A stretch of DNA of 64,000 bases from Actinoplanes octamycinicus (lineage in GTDB: Bacteria; Actinomycetota; Actinomycetes; Mycobacteriales; Micromonosporaceae): assembly GCF_014205225.1 (NCBI RefSeq), contig NZ_JACHNB010000001.1, positions 2,957,501 through 3,021,500 on the forward strand, written 5' to 3'. The translations under genes and the position numbers were made by a program. Positions 8,132-17,180 of this stretch are shown here, piece after piece. Position 1 is the stretch's first letter, and the number at the start of each line of letters is the position of its first letter. Under the pieces are notes generated by a model that saw nothing but the letters and a program-made list of their open reading frames with translations, did no database searches and was not told the DNA's origin.

Positions 8132-9558
8132 GCGCGCTCACCGCTCTCGCCCGGGCGCAGGCCGTCGCCGCCGGGCGGGCACAGCCGATCGCCACCGTCC
8201 GCCACCTGCACGTGCACGACCACCCGCTGGTGCTGATCCCGCTCGCCATGGCCGGCGAGGCGAACGCGCCGCTGGCCGCCCTGGCCGGCACCGACCCGGC
8301 GAGACCCGAGCTGCTGGTGGTCACCCAGCCACGGGACCGGGACGAGCGGTTCCGGTTCGCCGACCGGCTCGGGCAGATCCTGGTCGGGTACGTCGACTCG
8401 TTCACCGACCGGACCGAGGAGGTGCCGGTCGACCGGGGCAAGGACGTCCGGACCCGGTACACCGACGCCCCGCAGCTCTGGGTGCCGAACCCGGCCGGCG
8501 TCGACTTCCTGCGCCTGTTCGGCCGCTCCACCCGGTTCCGCACGGTCGACGGCGACCACCCGGTCCCGGTCACCGTGCCGCTGCTCGGCCGGTGGCTCAC
8601 CTTCTTCGCCAACAGCGCCGAGGTGCCCGGCTCGTCCCTGCTGCTCACCGCGGTGCAGGCGCTCGGACTGCACTGGACCACCGGGCAGAGCGGGGCCGAG
8701 GACGCCCAACTCGGCGTGCTGCTGGCCTGGATCGAGGAGGGCGCCGCCGCGGCCCGGGCGGTGGAGAACGGCCCGGTCGCCGGCCCGGCCACCGACCCGG
8801 ACTTCGACAACAAGGTGCTCGCCCCGCTGATCGAACGCGCCGCCCCGGAACTCCCCGAGGTGCTCCGCGAACTGCTCCTGCCCACCTGGGACCGGATGTG
8901 GCGGACCCTGGACCTGCTGCGCCGGCTGCCGGCGGGGGAGCGGGTCGGCCTGCGCTGGGACGGCGACAAGGACGCGTACACGGCCTTCGCCCAGCACGTC
9001 GCCGAGGGCGGCGCCCCGCAGCCCCGCCGCGACGGCGCGGTCGCGGCCGCCGCCCGGCTGCAGCGGCTGGAGAGCGCGGCCTCCCGGTACGCGGTCCAGC
9101 GCGCCTTCGACGACCCGCTGGTGATGGCCGAGTACCGGCTCGCCGGGGCGGCCTTCGCCGGGACGGTCACCCTCGCGGCCCCGGACCGGATCGACGACAG
9201 CGGCAAACGGCCGGTCCTGCGTCCCCGGATCATGGTCCGCACCAGCGAACCGGTCCGCGTCGAGCCGGGCACCGCGCTGACCTCCCCGGCCCGCCCCGGC
9301 CAGAAGGCCCGAGTCATCTCGGTGGCCCGGGTCCAGTCCGCCGCGTCCGACATCGTCGAGTCCGACGTGCTGCTGGAGCTGTCCGGCGGGATGGGCCGCA
9401 AGCTCGTCGCCGAACCCGGCAGCGTCCCCGCCGTGGGCGAACGCCTGATCCTGACCACGCTGAGCGAGGAGTTCCGCCGCGGCGGCGCCCTCCCCGACCC
9501 GTCCGAGACGCCGTGGACCCACGGCGGCCCGCCGACCCACGACGAGCCGCCCGCCTGA
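8128..9558 (+). CDS. Unknown protein translationally coupled to the Fe-S nuclease
   Basis: I place the start at TTG 8128, where TTGA overlaps the nuclease stop; the frame is open further upstream (GTG 7861) but that part lies inside the nuclease gene. The result is a 476-residue protein. The N-terminal half is mixed alpha/beta (HLHVHDHPLVLIPLAMAGE, LLVVTQPRDRDERFRF) and the middle helical. The last 130 residues are beta-rich (GTVTLAAPDRI, RPRIMVRTSEPV, DVLLELSGG) and could be an OB- or barrel-like nucleic-acid-binding domain. No family is recognised. Its tight coupling suggests a stable complex with the nuclease. The last 20 residues are Pro-rich. Confidence 0.65.
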   Translation: MSALTALARAQAVAAGRAQPIATVRHLHVHDHPLVLIPLAMAGEANAPLAALAGTDPARPELLVVTQPRDRDERFRFADRLGQILVGYVDSFTDRTEEVPVDRGKDVRTRYTDAPQLWVPNPAGVDFLRLFGRSTRFRTVDGDHPVPVTVPLLGRWLTFFANSAEVPGSSLLLTAVQALGLHWTTGQSGAEDAQLGVLLAWIEEGAAAARAVENGPVAGPATDPDFDNKVLAPLIERAAPELPEVLRELLLPTWDRMWRTLDLLRRLPAGERVGLRWDGDKDAYTAFAQHVAEGGAPQPRRDGAVAAAARLQRLESAASRYAVQRAFDDPLVMAEYRLAGAAFAGTVTLAAPDRIDDSGKRPVLRPRIMVRTSEPVRVEPGTALTSPARPGQKARVISVARVQSAASDIVESDVLLELSGGMGRKLVAEPGSVPAVGERLILTTLSEEFRRGGALPDPSETPWTHGGPPTHDEPPA

Positions 9559-9604
9559 CCTGCGGCTCAGCCGGCCGCACCTTTTTCGCCAGCCGGACCT
9601 TTTC

Positions 9605-11506
9605 TCAGCCGGTCAGCCGGACCAGGAGCAGGGCGATGTCGTCGCTCCGGCGCGGGGCGACCTCCAGCAGCCGGGCGCACAACTCGTCCCCGGGATAGAC
9701 CGCGCAGTGCCGGAGGACCTCGGCGAGCCGGGCCACCCCGTCGTCCAGCAGCTGGTCGCGGTCCTCGACCAAGCCGTCGGTGTAGAGCACCAGGGTCGAG
9801 CCGGGCGGGACGTAGCGCGTCGTGGTGGTGCGCGGGTCCTGCTGCGGGAGGCCGAGCAACGGCTCCGGCGGGACCCACCAGACCTGGACCCGGCCGTCCG
9901 GCAGGAGCAGCAGCGGCGGCGGATGGCCGGCGTTCGCGAAGCTGATCTGGTAGCCGGACCAGGACTGGCGGACCCGGGCCAGCACCGCGGTGGCGGCGGC
10001 CGGGACGCGCAGGCCGTGCAGGGCGTGGTCGAGATGGGTGAGCAGGACGCCTGGGTCGTCGGTGCGGCCGTAGGCGTCGCCGCGCACCAGGTTGCGCAGC
10101 TGGCCCATGGTGGCCGCGGCCTCGATGTCGTGGCCGGCCACGTCGCCGACCGCGACCAGCGCGCTGCCGTCCGGCTGGGCGAAGGCGTCGTACCAGTCGC
10201 CGCCGACCGCGGCGCCGTCCTGGGCCGGCAGGTAGCGGGCGTGCAGCTCGACGCCGGGCAGCGCGGGCAGCTCGGTGAGCAGGCTGCGCTGCAGCACCTC
10301 GGCGACGTGCCGCTGCTCGCGGTAGAGCCGGCTGTTCTCCACGGCGAGCCCGGCGCGCCGGCCGATCTCGGCGGCGACGCGCTCCTCGGCGGCGCTGAAC
10401 GACGGCCGGTCCGGCCCGTTGACCAGCAGCACCGCGCCCATCACCCGGCGCCGGACCGGGGAGATGATCGGGGCCACCATCGACGACCCGAGACCGGCCG
10501 AGGTGGCGATCGCGGCGATCTCCGCGTCGCTGAGCCGGCCGCGCAACCGGGCCGGGCCGTCGGCGCGGCGGACCGGGCGGCCGTGCCGGCGGGCGGCCAG
10601 CACGATCGCCTGCAGGTCGGTGCGGGACCGGGCGGCCAGGTCGGCCAGCCGGGCCATGTCGGCGGCCCGCGCCGGGTCCCGGTGGGCCGCGCTGACGTGC
10701 GGCTCGGTGCCGGGCTCGTCGGCGTAGGTGACCACGCACCAGTCGGCCAGCCGGGTGGTGACGATCCGGCCGAGCCGGCGCATCGCCTCGGTGATGTCCA
10801 TCGTCGCGGCCAGCGACTCGGTCAGGTCGGTGAGCAGCTCCAGCTGCTGGTGGGCGGACTCGGCGGCCCGCTGCGCCTCCTCGGCGGAGGCCCGGGCGAT
10901 CCGCAGGCACACCTCCGACGAGCAGACCGCGGCCAGCTCGGTGAGCAGCGTGATCTCGCTCGGCGTCCAGTCCCGTGGCTCGTGGTCGACGGCGCACAGC
11001 ACGCCCACCACCAGCCCGTCCGGGTCGGTGATCGGGGCGCCGGCGTACGCGATCGCGGTGAGCTGCTCGATCGACGGGTTGCCGCGCATCCGCGGGTCGT
11101 CGCGCACGTCCGGGATCACCAGCATCTCGCCGGCGACCACCACGTGCCGGCTGAACGAGTGGGTCAGCGGCATGGCGCGCTCGCTGGCGAACGGCTCCGG
11201 CATGCCGACCTGCCCGGCCAGGAACTGCTCCTCGGCGTCGACCAGGCAGACCACCCCGAGCGGCGCGTCGACCAGCTTGCGGACCAGCATCGCCACCCGG
11301 TCGAACGCCTCATCCGGCCCGGGACGCCCCAGCTGCCGGACCGAACGCAGGCGCACGGGATCGGCGAGCACACTCTGCTCGGTGTCGCCGATGACGTCCC
11401 ACTGCAGCACCATCGCCCCCCGGCCGGTTGCCTGCCAGGTTACCGGCGCGGCGGGCCGGTCGGCGGGCGCGCGGCGGACCCGATCATCCGTTTCCGGAGG
11501 TCCCAT
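9605..11506 (-). CDS. GAF-GAF-PP2C (SpoIIE-type) serine phosphatase
   Basis: A 633-residue signalling protein. GAF domain 1 spans about residues 55-190 (LGVVCLVDAEEQFLAGQVG, VIPDVRDDPRM). A coiled linker follows (EEAQRAAESAHQQLELL), then GAF domain 2 (about 230-375), then a SpoIIE/RsbU-type PP2C domain with VGGDWYDAF, VAVGDVAGHDIEAA, FANAGHPPPLLL, LVLYTDGLVE and SDDIALLLV, all metal-binding Asp positions present. Such proteins dephosphorylate anti-anti-sigma factors. ATG at 11413 is an alternative start that would remove an R/A/P-rich leader of 31 residues. It sits 100 bp after the PrimPol gene on the same strand; a functional link is uncertain. Confidence 0.9.
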   Translation of the reverse strand: MGPPETDDRVRRAPADRPAAPVTWQATGRGAMVLQWDVIGDTEQSVLADPVRLRSVRQLGRPGPDEAFDRVAMLVRKLVDAPLGVVCLVDAEEQFLAGQVGMPEPFASERAMPLTHSFSRHVVVAGEMLVIPDVRDDPRMRGNPSIEQLTAIAYAGAPITDPDGLVVGVLCAVDHEPRDWTPSEITLLTELAAVCSSEVCLRIARASAEEAQRAAESAHQQLELLTDLTESLAATMDITEAMRRLGRIVTTRLADWCVVTYADEPGTEPHVSAAHRDPARAADMARLADLAARSRTDLQAIVLAARRHGRPVRRADGPARLRGRLSDAEIAAIATSAGLGSSMVAPIISPVRRRVMGAVLLVNGPDRPSFSAAEERVAAEIGRRAGLAVENSRLYREQRHVAEVLQRSLLTELPALPGVELHARYLPAQDGAAVGGDWYDAFAQPDGSALVAVGDVAGHDIEAAATMGQLRNLVRGDAYGRTDDPGVLLTHLDHALHGLRVPAAATAVLARVRQSWSGYQISFANAGHPPPLLLLPDGRVQVWWVPPEPLLGLPQQDPRTTTTRYVPPGSTLVLYTDGLVEDRDQLLDDGVARLAEVLRHCAVYPGDELCARLLEVAPRRSDDIALLLVRLTG

Positions 11507-11606
11507 CGGTCATCCCTGGCCCCCTCATCCGTGCCATCTCCCCAGGCCAGCGCGCCGTCCCGAGACCGGGGCGACGGAGTGACGCAGCACACACGGAGGA
11601 GAGGTT

Positions 11607-12437
11607 TCAGGCCGCGTGGTCGAACGGCTGCCGGCGCCCGGCGTCCAGGCCGGACCGGATCGTGCCACGGATCTCCTGCCGGCCCAGCCCGGCCGACCGG
11701 GCCGCCACCTCCAGCTGCCGGCGGACCGTGCCGGCGTCGAGCAGACCGGCCCCGACGAACCGGCCCAGCGCGAAGGCCTCCCGGTTCAGCGTGTCGTTGC
11801 GGCAGCCGACGGCGGCCTGCGACACCCGGCCGACGGCGGACTCCAGGGCCGCCTCGGCGTACCGGTCCGGGTGCGCCACCGCGGGCAGCGGAGCCGGTGG
11901 CGGCCCGGCGATCAGCTCGCGCAGCGCCGGCGGGCTGACCGGCAGCTCCGGCCCGGGCCGGTGGATCCAGGTGTAGCCGGCGCCACCGGCGTGCCGGGAC
12001 GGCGGGGCCAGCACATAGCCGCCGGCGCCGCGCCAGTCCAGGCCGGGGAGCAGGCGCACCCGGTTGCCGTAACCGGTCGGGTGGAACCACAGGTGACGGC
12101 CGCCACCGCCGGTGCGCACCTGCGGGCCCGGCGGGATCTCGTCGCCGAGCAGGTGGCGCAGCCCGTGCCAGCCGGCCGCCGAGTCGATGTCGGCGACGTC
12201 CATCACCACGCCGGTGCGCAGGCCCACGTTGGCCCGCGGCCAGTGCGCCCACCAGAGCTCGATCCGGCGGGGATCGGTGCTGGCCTCGGTCACGCCGTGC
12301 CGCAGCAGCGGATGCTTGCCGGGACTGTCGCAGCGCGCTCCCCGGTGGCAGGAACAGACACCATCCCGGCCAGGCGTGTGCACCGGCAGGACGGGGATGC
12401 CGTGCCGGGCGTACGCCAAAGCGGCCGTGAGCGACAT
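11607..12437 (-). CDS. Bifunctional DNA primase/polymerase (PrimPol) domain protein
   Basis: A 276-residue protein with an N-terminal Prim-Pol domain: AYARHGIPVLPVHTPG, a Cys/His cluster (CSCHRGARCDSPGKHP), VMDVADID carrying the catalytic acids, and a GGGRHLWFHPTG strand. The C-terminal third is the helical part typical of actinobacterial PrimPol proteins (RNDTLNREAFALGRFVGAG). There is no helicase domain on the chain. Such primases occur in integrative elements and in chromosomal islands. It follows the Beta-family gene by 21 bp, yet TACGCT lies 7 nt before its ATG, suggesting an additional leaderless promoter. Confidence 0.85.
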   Translation of the reverse strand: MSLTAALAYARHGIPVLPVHTPGRDGVCSCHRGARCDSPGKHPLLRHGVTEASTDPRRIELWWAHWPRANVGLRTGVVMDVADIDSAAGWHGLRHLLGDEIPPGPQVRTGGGGRHLWFHPTGYGNRVRLLPGLDWRGAGGYVLAPPSRHAGGAGYTWIHRPGPELPVSPPALRELIAGPPPAPLPAVAHPDRYAEAALESAVGRVSQAAVGCRNDTLNREAFALGRFVGAGLLDAGTVRRQLEVAARSAGLGRQEIRGTIRSGLDAGRRQPFDHAA

Positions 12438-12458
12438 TAGAACAAGCGTACGACAGTT

Positions 12459-13460
12459 TCACTGGGCCGGCAGGGTCCGCAGCACATGCGAGATGTGGTG
12501 CGAGGTGCTCCACGCGATCCAGCTCGCCGAGCTGCCCGCGCCCCGGGCGGTCCGGGCCCGCCGGGCGATCTCGGCATCACCCCAGGAGAACTTCGCGCCG
12601 GCCGCCGGCCACTGCGCCGAGGTGACCAGGGTCCGGCACAGGTCGTGGCACCGGTCGTCGCTGCGCCCGCCACGCCGCGCCCAGCGGTAGATCCACCACT
12701 CCCGCTCGGTCGTGTACCGCAACGTCGGCAGCTGCCGGTGATGCTGCACGCCGAGCCGCCGGACCGGCGAGGTGACGCCGTAGTCCGCGTATCCGATCCC
12801 GGGCTCGCCCAGCCGCGCCCACACCCGGGCGTCCAGCCGGCCCACCGCCACCGGGCGGTCGGTCGGCAGGTCGTCCAGGTTGGGCGGCATCGCGCCGGAG
12901 GCCACGCTCACCGAGCGCCACGGCATGGTCCGGGCCCAGCGCAGCACCCGGCGGGCTCGCTCCTCGACCGCGTCGGCGTGCGACTGGCAGGCGGTCCCGG
13001 CCAGGTCGATGAGCAGGTCGACCTCCTCCGGATCGAGTGCCGTGGTGGCCAGCACCCGATCGGTGACCGCGTCCGCCTGGGCCGGGTTGCCGGCGTCGAC
13101 GTGCGGCTGGAGCCGCAGGATCGCCCGGCGACGGTGCATCCGCGCGGCCAGACCGTGGGCCACCAGGCGACGACCGCTTTCGTACGGCCGGAGCACCGGC
13201 ACCATCGTCACGCCGAGCCGGGCCAGCCGCTCCGCCAGGGTGAGCGGCTGCTCCACGGTGATCGGCACCTCGCCGAAGTCGAGCGCCAGCGTCCCGGTGC
13301 GCGGCGGCAGCTCCCGGACCAGCGGCAGGATGCTGATCGCCGGGTCCAGCTCGACGATCGGCTGCACCCGGGCGGCCTCGTCCGGGGAGAGGTGCGCCAG
13401 CGCCGTGAACTCGCCGCGACGTGGCCGAAGAATCGGTCGATAAGCCCCGTCGGGTGTCAT
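12459..13460 (-). CDS. Beta family protein
   Basis: A 333-residue protein resembling the Pfam Beta_protein family: the start YRPILRPRRGEFTAL, then VQPIVELDP, VTMVPVLRPYESGRR and DLLIDLAGTACQ. The C-terminal region ends near WPAAGAKFSWGDAEI and ISHVLRTLPAQ, also family-like. The biochemical role is unknown; relatives tend to sit in phage-defence or mobile regions. It lies between the helicase (36 bp upstream) and PrimPol (21 bp downstream) on one strand. TACCGT is 6 nt before the ATG, the same hexamer and spacing as at the helicase gene. Confidence 0.8.
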   Translation of the reverse strand: MTPDGAYRPILRPRRGEFTALAHLSPDEAARVQPIVELDPAISILPLVRELPPRTGTLALDFGEVPITVEQPLTLAERLARLGVTMVPVLRPYESGRRLVAHGLAARMHRRRAILRLQPHVDAGNPAQADAVTDRVLATTALDPEEVDLLIDLAGTACQSHADAVEERARRVLRWARTMPWRSVSVASGAMPPNLDDLPTDRPVAVGRLDARVWARLGEPGIGYADYGVTSPVRRLGVQHHRQLPTLRYTTEREWWIYRWARRGGRSDDRCHDLCRTLVTSAQWPAAGAKFSWGDAEIARRARTARGAGSSASWIAWSTSHHISHVLRTLPAQ

Positions 13461-13496
13461 AGTCCCACGGTAGCCGGATTGACGGTTGCCAGTGGG

Positions 13497-14792
13497 TTAC
13501 GGCCGGTATAAATGCGCCAGCATCGATTGGTTCGCCTCCCAGCCGTCCGGGAACTTGACCGGGACGTTCAGGTGCACCGGCTCGGTCGACGGGTGCGCGT
13601 CGAGCAGCTCCGGGATGCCGGCTCGGGCCACCACCACGCAGGCGTGCCGGTGCCGCGAGGTGAGCACGCAGAGCCGCCCGGACTCCAGGTGGAAGGCGGT
13701 CGCGTCGCGCCGGCCGGAGAGCGGGTGCAGGACCACGGTCAGGTCGTACTCCCGGCCCTGGAGGCGGTTGGCGGTGTCCACGGTGATGCCGGCCGCCTCC
13801 GGCGGCAGCAGCGCGCGGATCGCGGCGGCCTGGTCCCGGTGCGCGGCGCCGACCGCGATCCGGGCCGGGGTCAGCGCGCCGGTGCCGGCCTCCGACTCGG
13901 CCACCCCGCCGCGGGCCAGCGCCCGGGCGGCGAGCTGGGCGCAGGCCGCGGCCGCCTCGGCGTCGGTCCGCACGGTGAACCGGGCGGGCAACTCGTGCAG
14001 CCCCCAGCCGGTCGCCGCCGCGGTGTCCAGCACCTGGTCCAGTGACGTCTCGGCGGCCCGCTCGAAGCGCAGCGTGCGGTCGCCCGGGCCGGTGCCGGAG
14101 CGGAAACCGGTGAACGGGTAGAACGCCTCGGCCACCACCGGCGCCGCCGACGCCGGCAGCCGCCAGGACACCGGCAGCCGGTGCACCGGCAGCTCCGGGT
14201 TGTGCCGGAGCAGCACCGCGACGGCGCTCTGCATCGGGTCCCAGGACAGGCCGGTCCAGCGCTCCACCTCGACCGTGGAGAACGGGTCGAGCTGGCCGGG
14301 GTCGCCCACGAACAGCGCCCGCTCGAACCGGGGCGCGACCCGCAGCAGCGCGTCCGACCGCATCTGATAGGCCTCGTCGACGATCGCCCACGGCCAGCTG
14401 CCCTCGGCGACGGTGGCCCACTTGGCCGCGGTGCCGATGGTGATCGCCGGGGCGGCCAGATCGGGCACCTTGGCGGCGACCCGGCAGTTCGGATGGTCCT
14501 TCACCCGGTCGGTGCGCTCGTAGTCCACCGCGGAGAGCCGGCCGACGGTCACCTCCGGGGACCGCGTGCCGAGCCGCTCGATCAGGTCGTCCACCTGCTC
14601 GTTGGTCTGCGCCACGATCATCAGGGGCGCGCCGGTCGCGGCCAGCTCGCCGGCCGCGCGGACCACCAGGGTCGACTTGCCGGCGCCGGGCGGCGAGTCG
14701 ACGACGACGCCCCGGTGCCGGCCGGAACGCAGGTCGCCGAGCACCGCGGCGATCACGGTGGCGGCCTCCTCGGCCGGGCTGATCGCAGTCAC
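13497..14792 (-). CDS. SF1 (Upf1/Dna2-like) AAA helicase
   Basis: I use GTG 14792 (product begins MTAISPAEEAATV, 431 residues); the longer frame from 15068 overlaps the divergent gene and has no family-like N-terminus. Helicase motifs are in order: Walker A SPPGAGKST, motif Ia IVAQTNEQVDDL, Walker B VDEAYQM (the DEAxQ class of Upf1-like SF1 helicases), motif III GDPGQLDPF, motif IV VSWRLP, motif V ITVDTANRLQGREYDL and motif VI SRHRHACVVV. It is a translocating nucleic-acid ATPase. TACCGT lies 6 nt before GTG, so the message is probably leaderless. It heads a minus-strand run of helicase, Beta, PrimPol and PP2C. Confidence 0.85.
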   Translation of the reverse strand: MTAISPAEEAATVIAAVLGDLRSGRHRGVVVDSPPGAGKSTLVVRAAGELAATGAPLMIVAQTNEQVDDLIERLGTRSPEVTVGRLSAVDYERTDRVKDHPNCRVAAKVPDLAAPAITIGTAAKWATVAEGSWPWAIVDEAYQMRSDALLRVAPRFERALFVGDPGQLDPFSTVEVERWTGLSWDPMQSAVAVLLRHNPELPVHRLPVSWRLPASAAPVVAEAFYPFTGFRSGTGPGDRTLRFERAAETSLDQVLDTAAATGWGLHELPARFTVRTDAEAAAACAQLAARALARGGVAESEAGTGALTPARIAVGAAHRDQAAAIRALLPPEAAGITVDTANRLQGREYDLTVVLHPLSGRRDATAFHLESGRLCVLTSRHRHACVVVARAGIPELLDAHPSTEPVHLNVPVKFPDGWEANQSMLAHLYRP

Positions 14793-14868
14793 CCGGGCAC
14801 GGTAGCGCGGCCCGCCGACAAAACGTCCGACCCGCCGGGCGGCCCGGCTCGGTAGGCTGCCTCCTGTC

Positions 14869-15240
14869 ATGGATCTTCGCGAATGGAGCTGGCCGGCCGG
14901 CAAACTGGCGGCGTTGCGGCTCGGCCGGCGGCTGGCGATGCGCGTCCCGGCCTCGCAGCCGCACCGCTGGTCGTTCGTGCACATCGTGCCCAGCGGCGCC
15001 CCGGCCGACGAGGCCGCGATCCGCGACGGCGCGGCGCGCAGCGACGCCGGCCGCAGCTTCCTGATCACCCACTGGGAGTACGAAGCGGACCGCCTGGAGG
15101 GCTACGACCAGGACCTCGGCGGGGTCCGGCTGCGCCGCGCGGTGGCCGCCGACGAGTCCGAGCTGCTCACGGTGCTGCGCGAATGGCAGCTCCCGCCGGA
15201 CGGATTCGACTATTCCTGGGACACCGTCGACCCCGGCTGA
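14869..15240 (+). CDS. Small conserved-looking protein of unknown function
   Basis: A 123-residue protein (start MDLREWSWPAGKLAALRLG) with a likely beta-rich core (WSFVHIVPSG, SFLITHWEYEADRL) and an acidic tail. Codon use matches the neighbours, so it is a real gene, but I cannot name the family. It is divergent from the helicase, with 76 bp between starts. TAGGCT 10 nt upstream of ATG could serve a nearly leaderless transcript. Confidence 0.6.
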   Translation: MDLREWSWPAGKLAALRLGRRLAMRVPASQPHRWSFVHIVPSGAPADEAAIRDGAARSDAGRSFLITHWEYEADRLEGYDQDLGGVRLRRAVAADESELLTVLREWQLPPDGFDYSWDTVDPG

Positions 15241-15410
15241 CCGGCGCGGGAAGGGCATTCCGGAGTCCGTGGGCCGGTCGGTTCGTTTGCGCGGGCGCAA
15301 CGGTTGTCCGGGACCGCCCCGGAGTGCCCCCGCGCTGTCTGATCGACCGAGCTCACGGGGCCGGAACGGGCGGTACGAGCCGTTCCCGCCACCGGATCTT
15401 CACGCCCTTT

Positions 15411-15436
15411 GCGGCTCCGCCGGCCGGCGGAGCCGC
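15411..15436. repeat. Perfect 26-bp palindrome
   Basis: GCGGCTCCGCCGG is followed directly by its exact reverse complement with no spacer. It lies 170 bp after the stop of the 123-residue gene. It could be a terminator-like hairpin or a protein-binding dyad; no T-run follows. Confidence 0.6.
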
Positions 15437-16212
15437 TCAGCGTATCGAGCTGGGGCAATCCGTCCCTGCTTCGGTGTCGGCGCAGGTTGCGTGCCTCCCG
15501 GCGGCCGGACGACCGGGACGGCGGCGCTCCGCTTATCCGGTTCAGGGCCTACTTTCGTCCTCGGCCGGCCCCGCATTCGCCAGTGATCCGTCACGGTCCG
15601 TTTCCGTTCTCCCTTTCCGGTCGGTCGCCGGCTTTCTTATTTCTCGTGGCTTCCGCATTCCGCTCGCGGCTTCGCTGGGGCCCGTCCGTCCGTTTCCCGC
15701 TGAGGTTTCCGTGGACGGTCGCCGGGCGATTTTCTCTTGCCTTTCGGCGGCCGCCTTGAGGCCGCTTTCTGGTAGCCGCCTTTGAGGCCGCCTTTTGGCG
15801 GGCGGCGCGGCGGTCCCACGGGAGTGCCGGTGTTGCCGCCGCCGGACGCCGGACAAGGTCGAAGTGGGCCTCGGGGCAGCGCTCGCCGGGCGTTGTTGAT
15901 CTATCAGCGGGCGATCTGACGGGTATCCGACACTTGGCTGCCTCGAGTTGCGCAGAGCCCGGGGGTTTGCCCGGTTGCGGGCGTCCGGGCCGGGGTGTGT
16001 GGATCTCGCTGGAAGGCGGATCCAGCGCCTGGAACGAGTTTCGCCCCGGCCGGTCCACTTCGGAGCGGCCGGGCAGATGACCATCGGTGCGGCGGTCGTG
16101 CAGGTCGCGCAGCCTTTGATCATGGAAAGTGAAGAAATGTTTGCTTCTTCGTCACCGATCGGAAATAAGTCTTCGGTTCACTAACGGGTACGGAGGAATA
16201 GTGAAACCGTCT

Positions 16213-16248
16213 TGCAACTTGCGCGTGCGGTTCGCCGCGCAAGTTGCA
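16213..16248. promoter_or_regulatory. 13-bp inverted repeat in an AT-richer leader
   Basis: TGCAACTTGCGCG (16213-16225) and its exact complement (16236-16248) flank a 10-nt loop that can itself pair GCG with CGC. No T-run follows, and it lies 177 bp upstream of the gene at 16425. An operator dyad or a structured leader is more likely than a terminator. Confidence 0.5.
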
Positions 16249-16424
16249 GGTTTCGATACCTCTCGGCTCGATGCCCCGGCGTGGTGGCTAACCTTCGATC
16301 GACCCGTGCGATTTCATTCATGTTGATTTTATTGATCTCGTTGCGGCCCCTTCCAGTCGATCATCGGAAGTGCAACTCTTCTAGCCAGCAGTGACGTCGA
16401 CATCACGGACGGTGGTGGTGGGGA

Positions 16425-17093
16425 ATGCGTCCAGACGTTCTCGTCGGTCCGAGCGATTGGCTGGTCGACCAGTTCGGCGACAAGATCGCCGACGAGCTGT
16501 GGACTCGGGTTCCAGAGGCCCTGAGCACGGCAATCGACCGCGAGGTGCATGCCCGCCCGGCCATGACCCAGACCGTGGAGCGCGTGCTGGGTAATCCGCG
16601 GTGGCCGCTCCCTTATGAGGAGCTCGTGCTGTTCCTCGGCACCTTGCCGGGTGCCGAGATCATCAGCGTGCCGAAATCGGTCTACCAGCTGGTCCTGATC
16701 AACGGCCGGGTGGTGGTCCCGTGGTGCTACGGCCAGTCCGCGCGGATCTCGATGGCCGATGCCGAGGTGGGCCGCTCGTTCGGCCGGCTCGCGCGGGAGC
16801 TGCTCGGCCGGTTCGGCCCGCCGTGGCGCCGGTCGCCGGTCGAGGCCCCGCTCCCGCTGGACGCGGTCGACGAGCGCGAGGTCGCCAAGATCTGCGCCGC
16901 CATCTCCCGGATCGAGCCGAAACCCGAGGTGGTCATCGCCGGCTACGCGGGCGCCCCCAACCTGGGCCTGCTCCGGGCCTGCCTGGGCGAGGTCAAGTCC
17001 ACCGACAACGGCACCCTCAACTGGAGCCACCTCGACGACCTGCCCTTGCCCCCGCCGGTCATCCCACGCCCCCGGCGCATGCAGTTCCCCTGA
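16425..17093 (+). CDS. Protein of unknown function (222 residues)
   Basis: A clear coding frame starting MRPDVLVGPSDWLVDQF, with GTGGGGA just before the ATG. The N-terminal half is helical. A beta segment follows (YQLVLINGRVVVPWCYG) that carries the only notable Cys. A helical/alpha-beta C-terminal part (VVIAGYAGAPNLGLLRACL) comes next, and the tail is Pro-rich. It has no signal peptide or membrane segment. I do not recognise a family. Its upstream region is unusually AT-rich and its downstream region is a tandem-repeat array, so its setting is accessory-like. Confidence 0.6.
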   Translation: MRPDVLVGPSDWLVDQFGDKIADELWTRVPEALSTAIDREVHARPAMTQTVERVLGNPRWPLPYEELVLFLGTLPGAEIISVPKSVYQLVLINGRVVVPWCYGQSARISMADAEVGRSFGRLARELLGRFGPPWRRSPVEAPLPLDAVDEREVAKICAAISRIEPKPEVVIAGYAGAPNLGLLRACLGEVKSTDNGTLNWSHLDDLPLPPPVIPRPRRMQFP

Positions 17094-17180
17094 CCCTCCG
17101 CCCGCGGCGGGCCGGAGCCGCCCGGTGGACGCCGCCCGCCCGCCCTGGGCGGCGTCCACCGGCTCCGCCGCACCCCGGCC

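Larger units (their letters stand above)
15241..16424. other. 1.2-kb gene-free region
   Basis: No convincing coding frame. The first 800 bp are GC-rich and hold a perfect palindrome at 15411-15436 plus short GGCCGCCTT-type direct repeats near 15740-15800. From about 16090 to 16400 the sequence is visibly poorer in G+C than anywhere else nearby and contains the strong hairpin at 16213-16248. The AT-richer part is the likely promoter region of the gene at 16425. Confidence 0.6.

Noticed and set aside
12577..15300. 907-codon frame on the minus strand across the helicase and Beta genes
   Set aside because: It is an out-of-frame shadow with R/G/A-rich translation; the helicase and Beta frames carry the real motifs.
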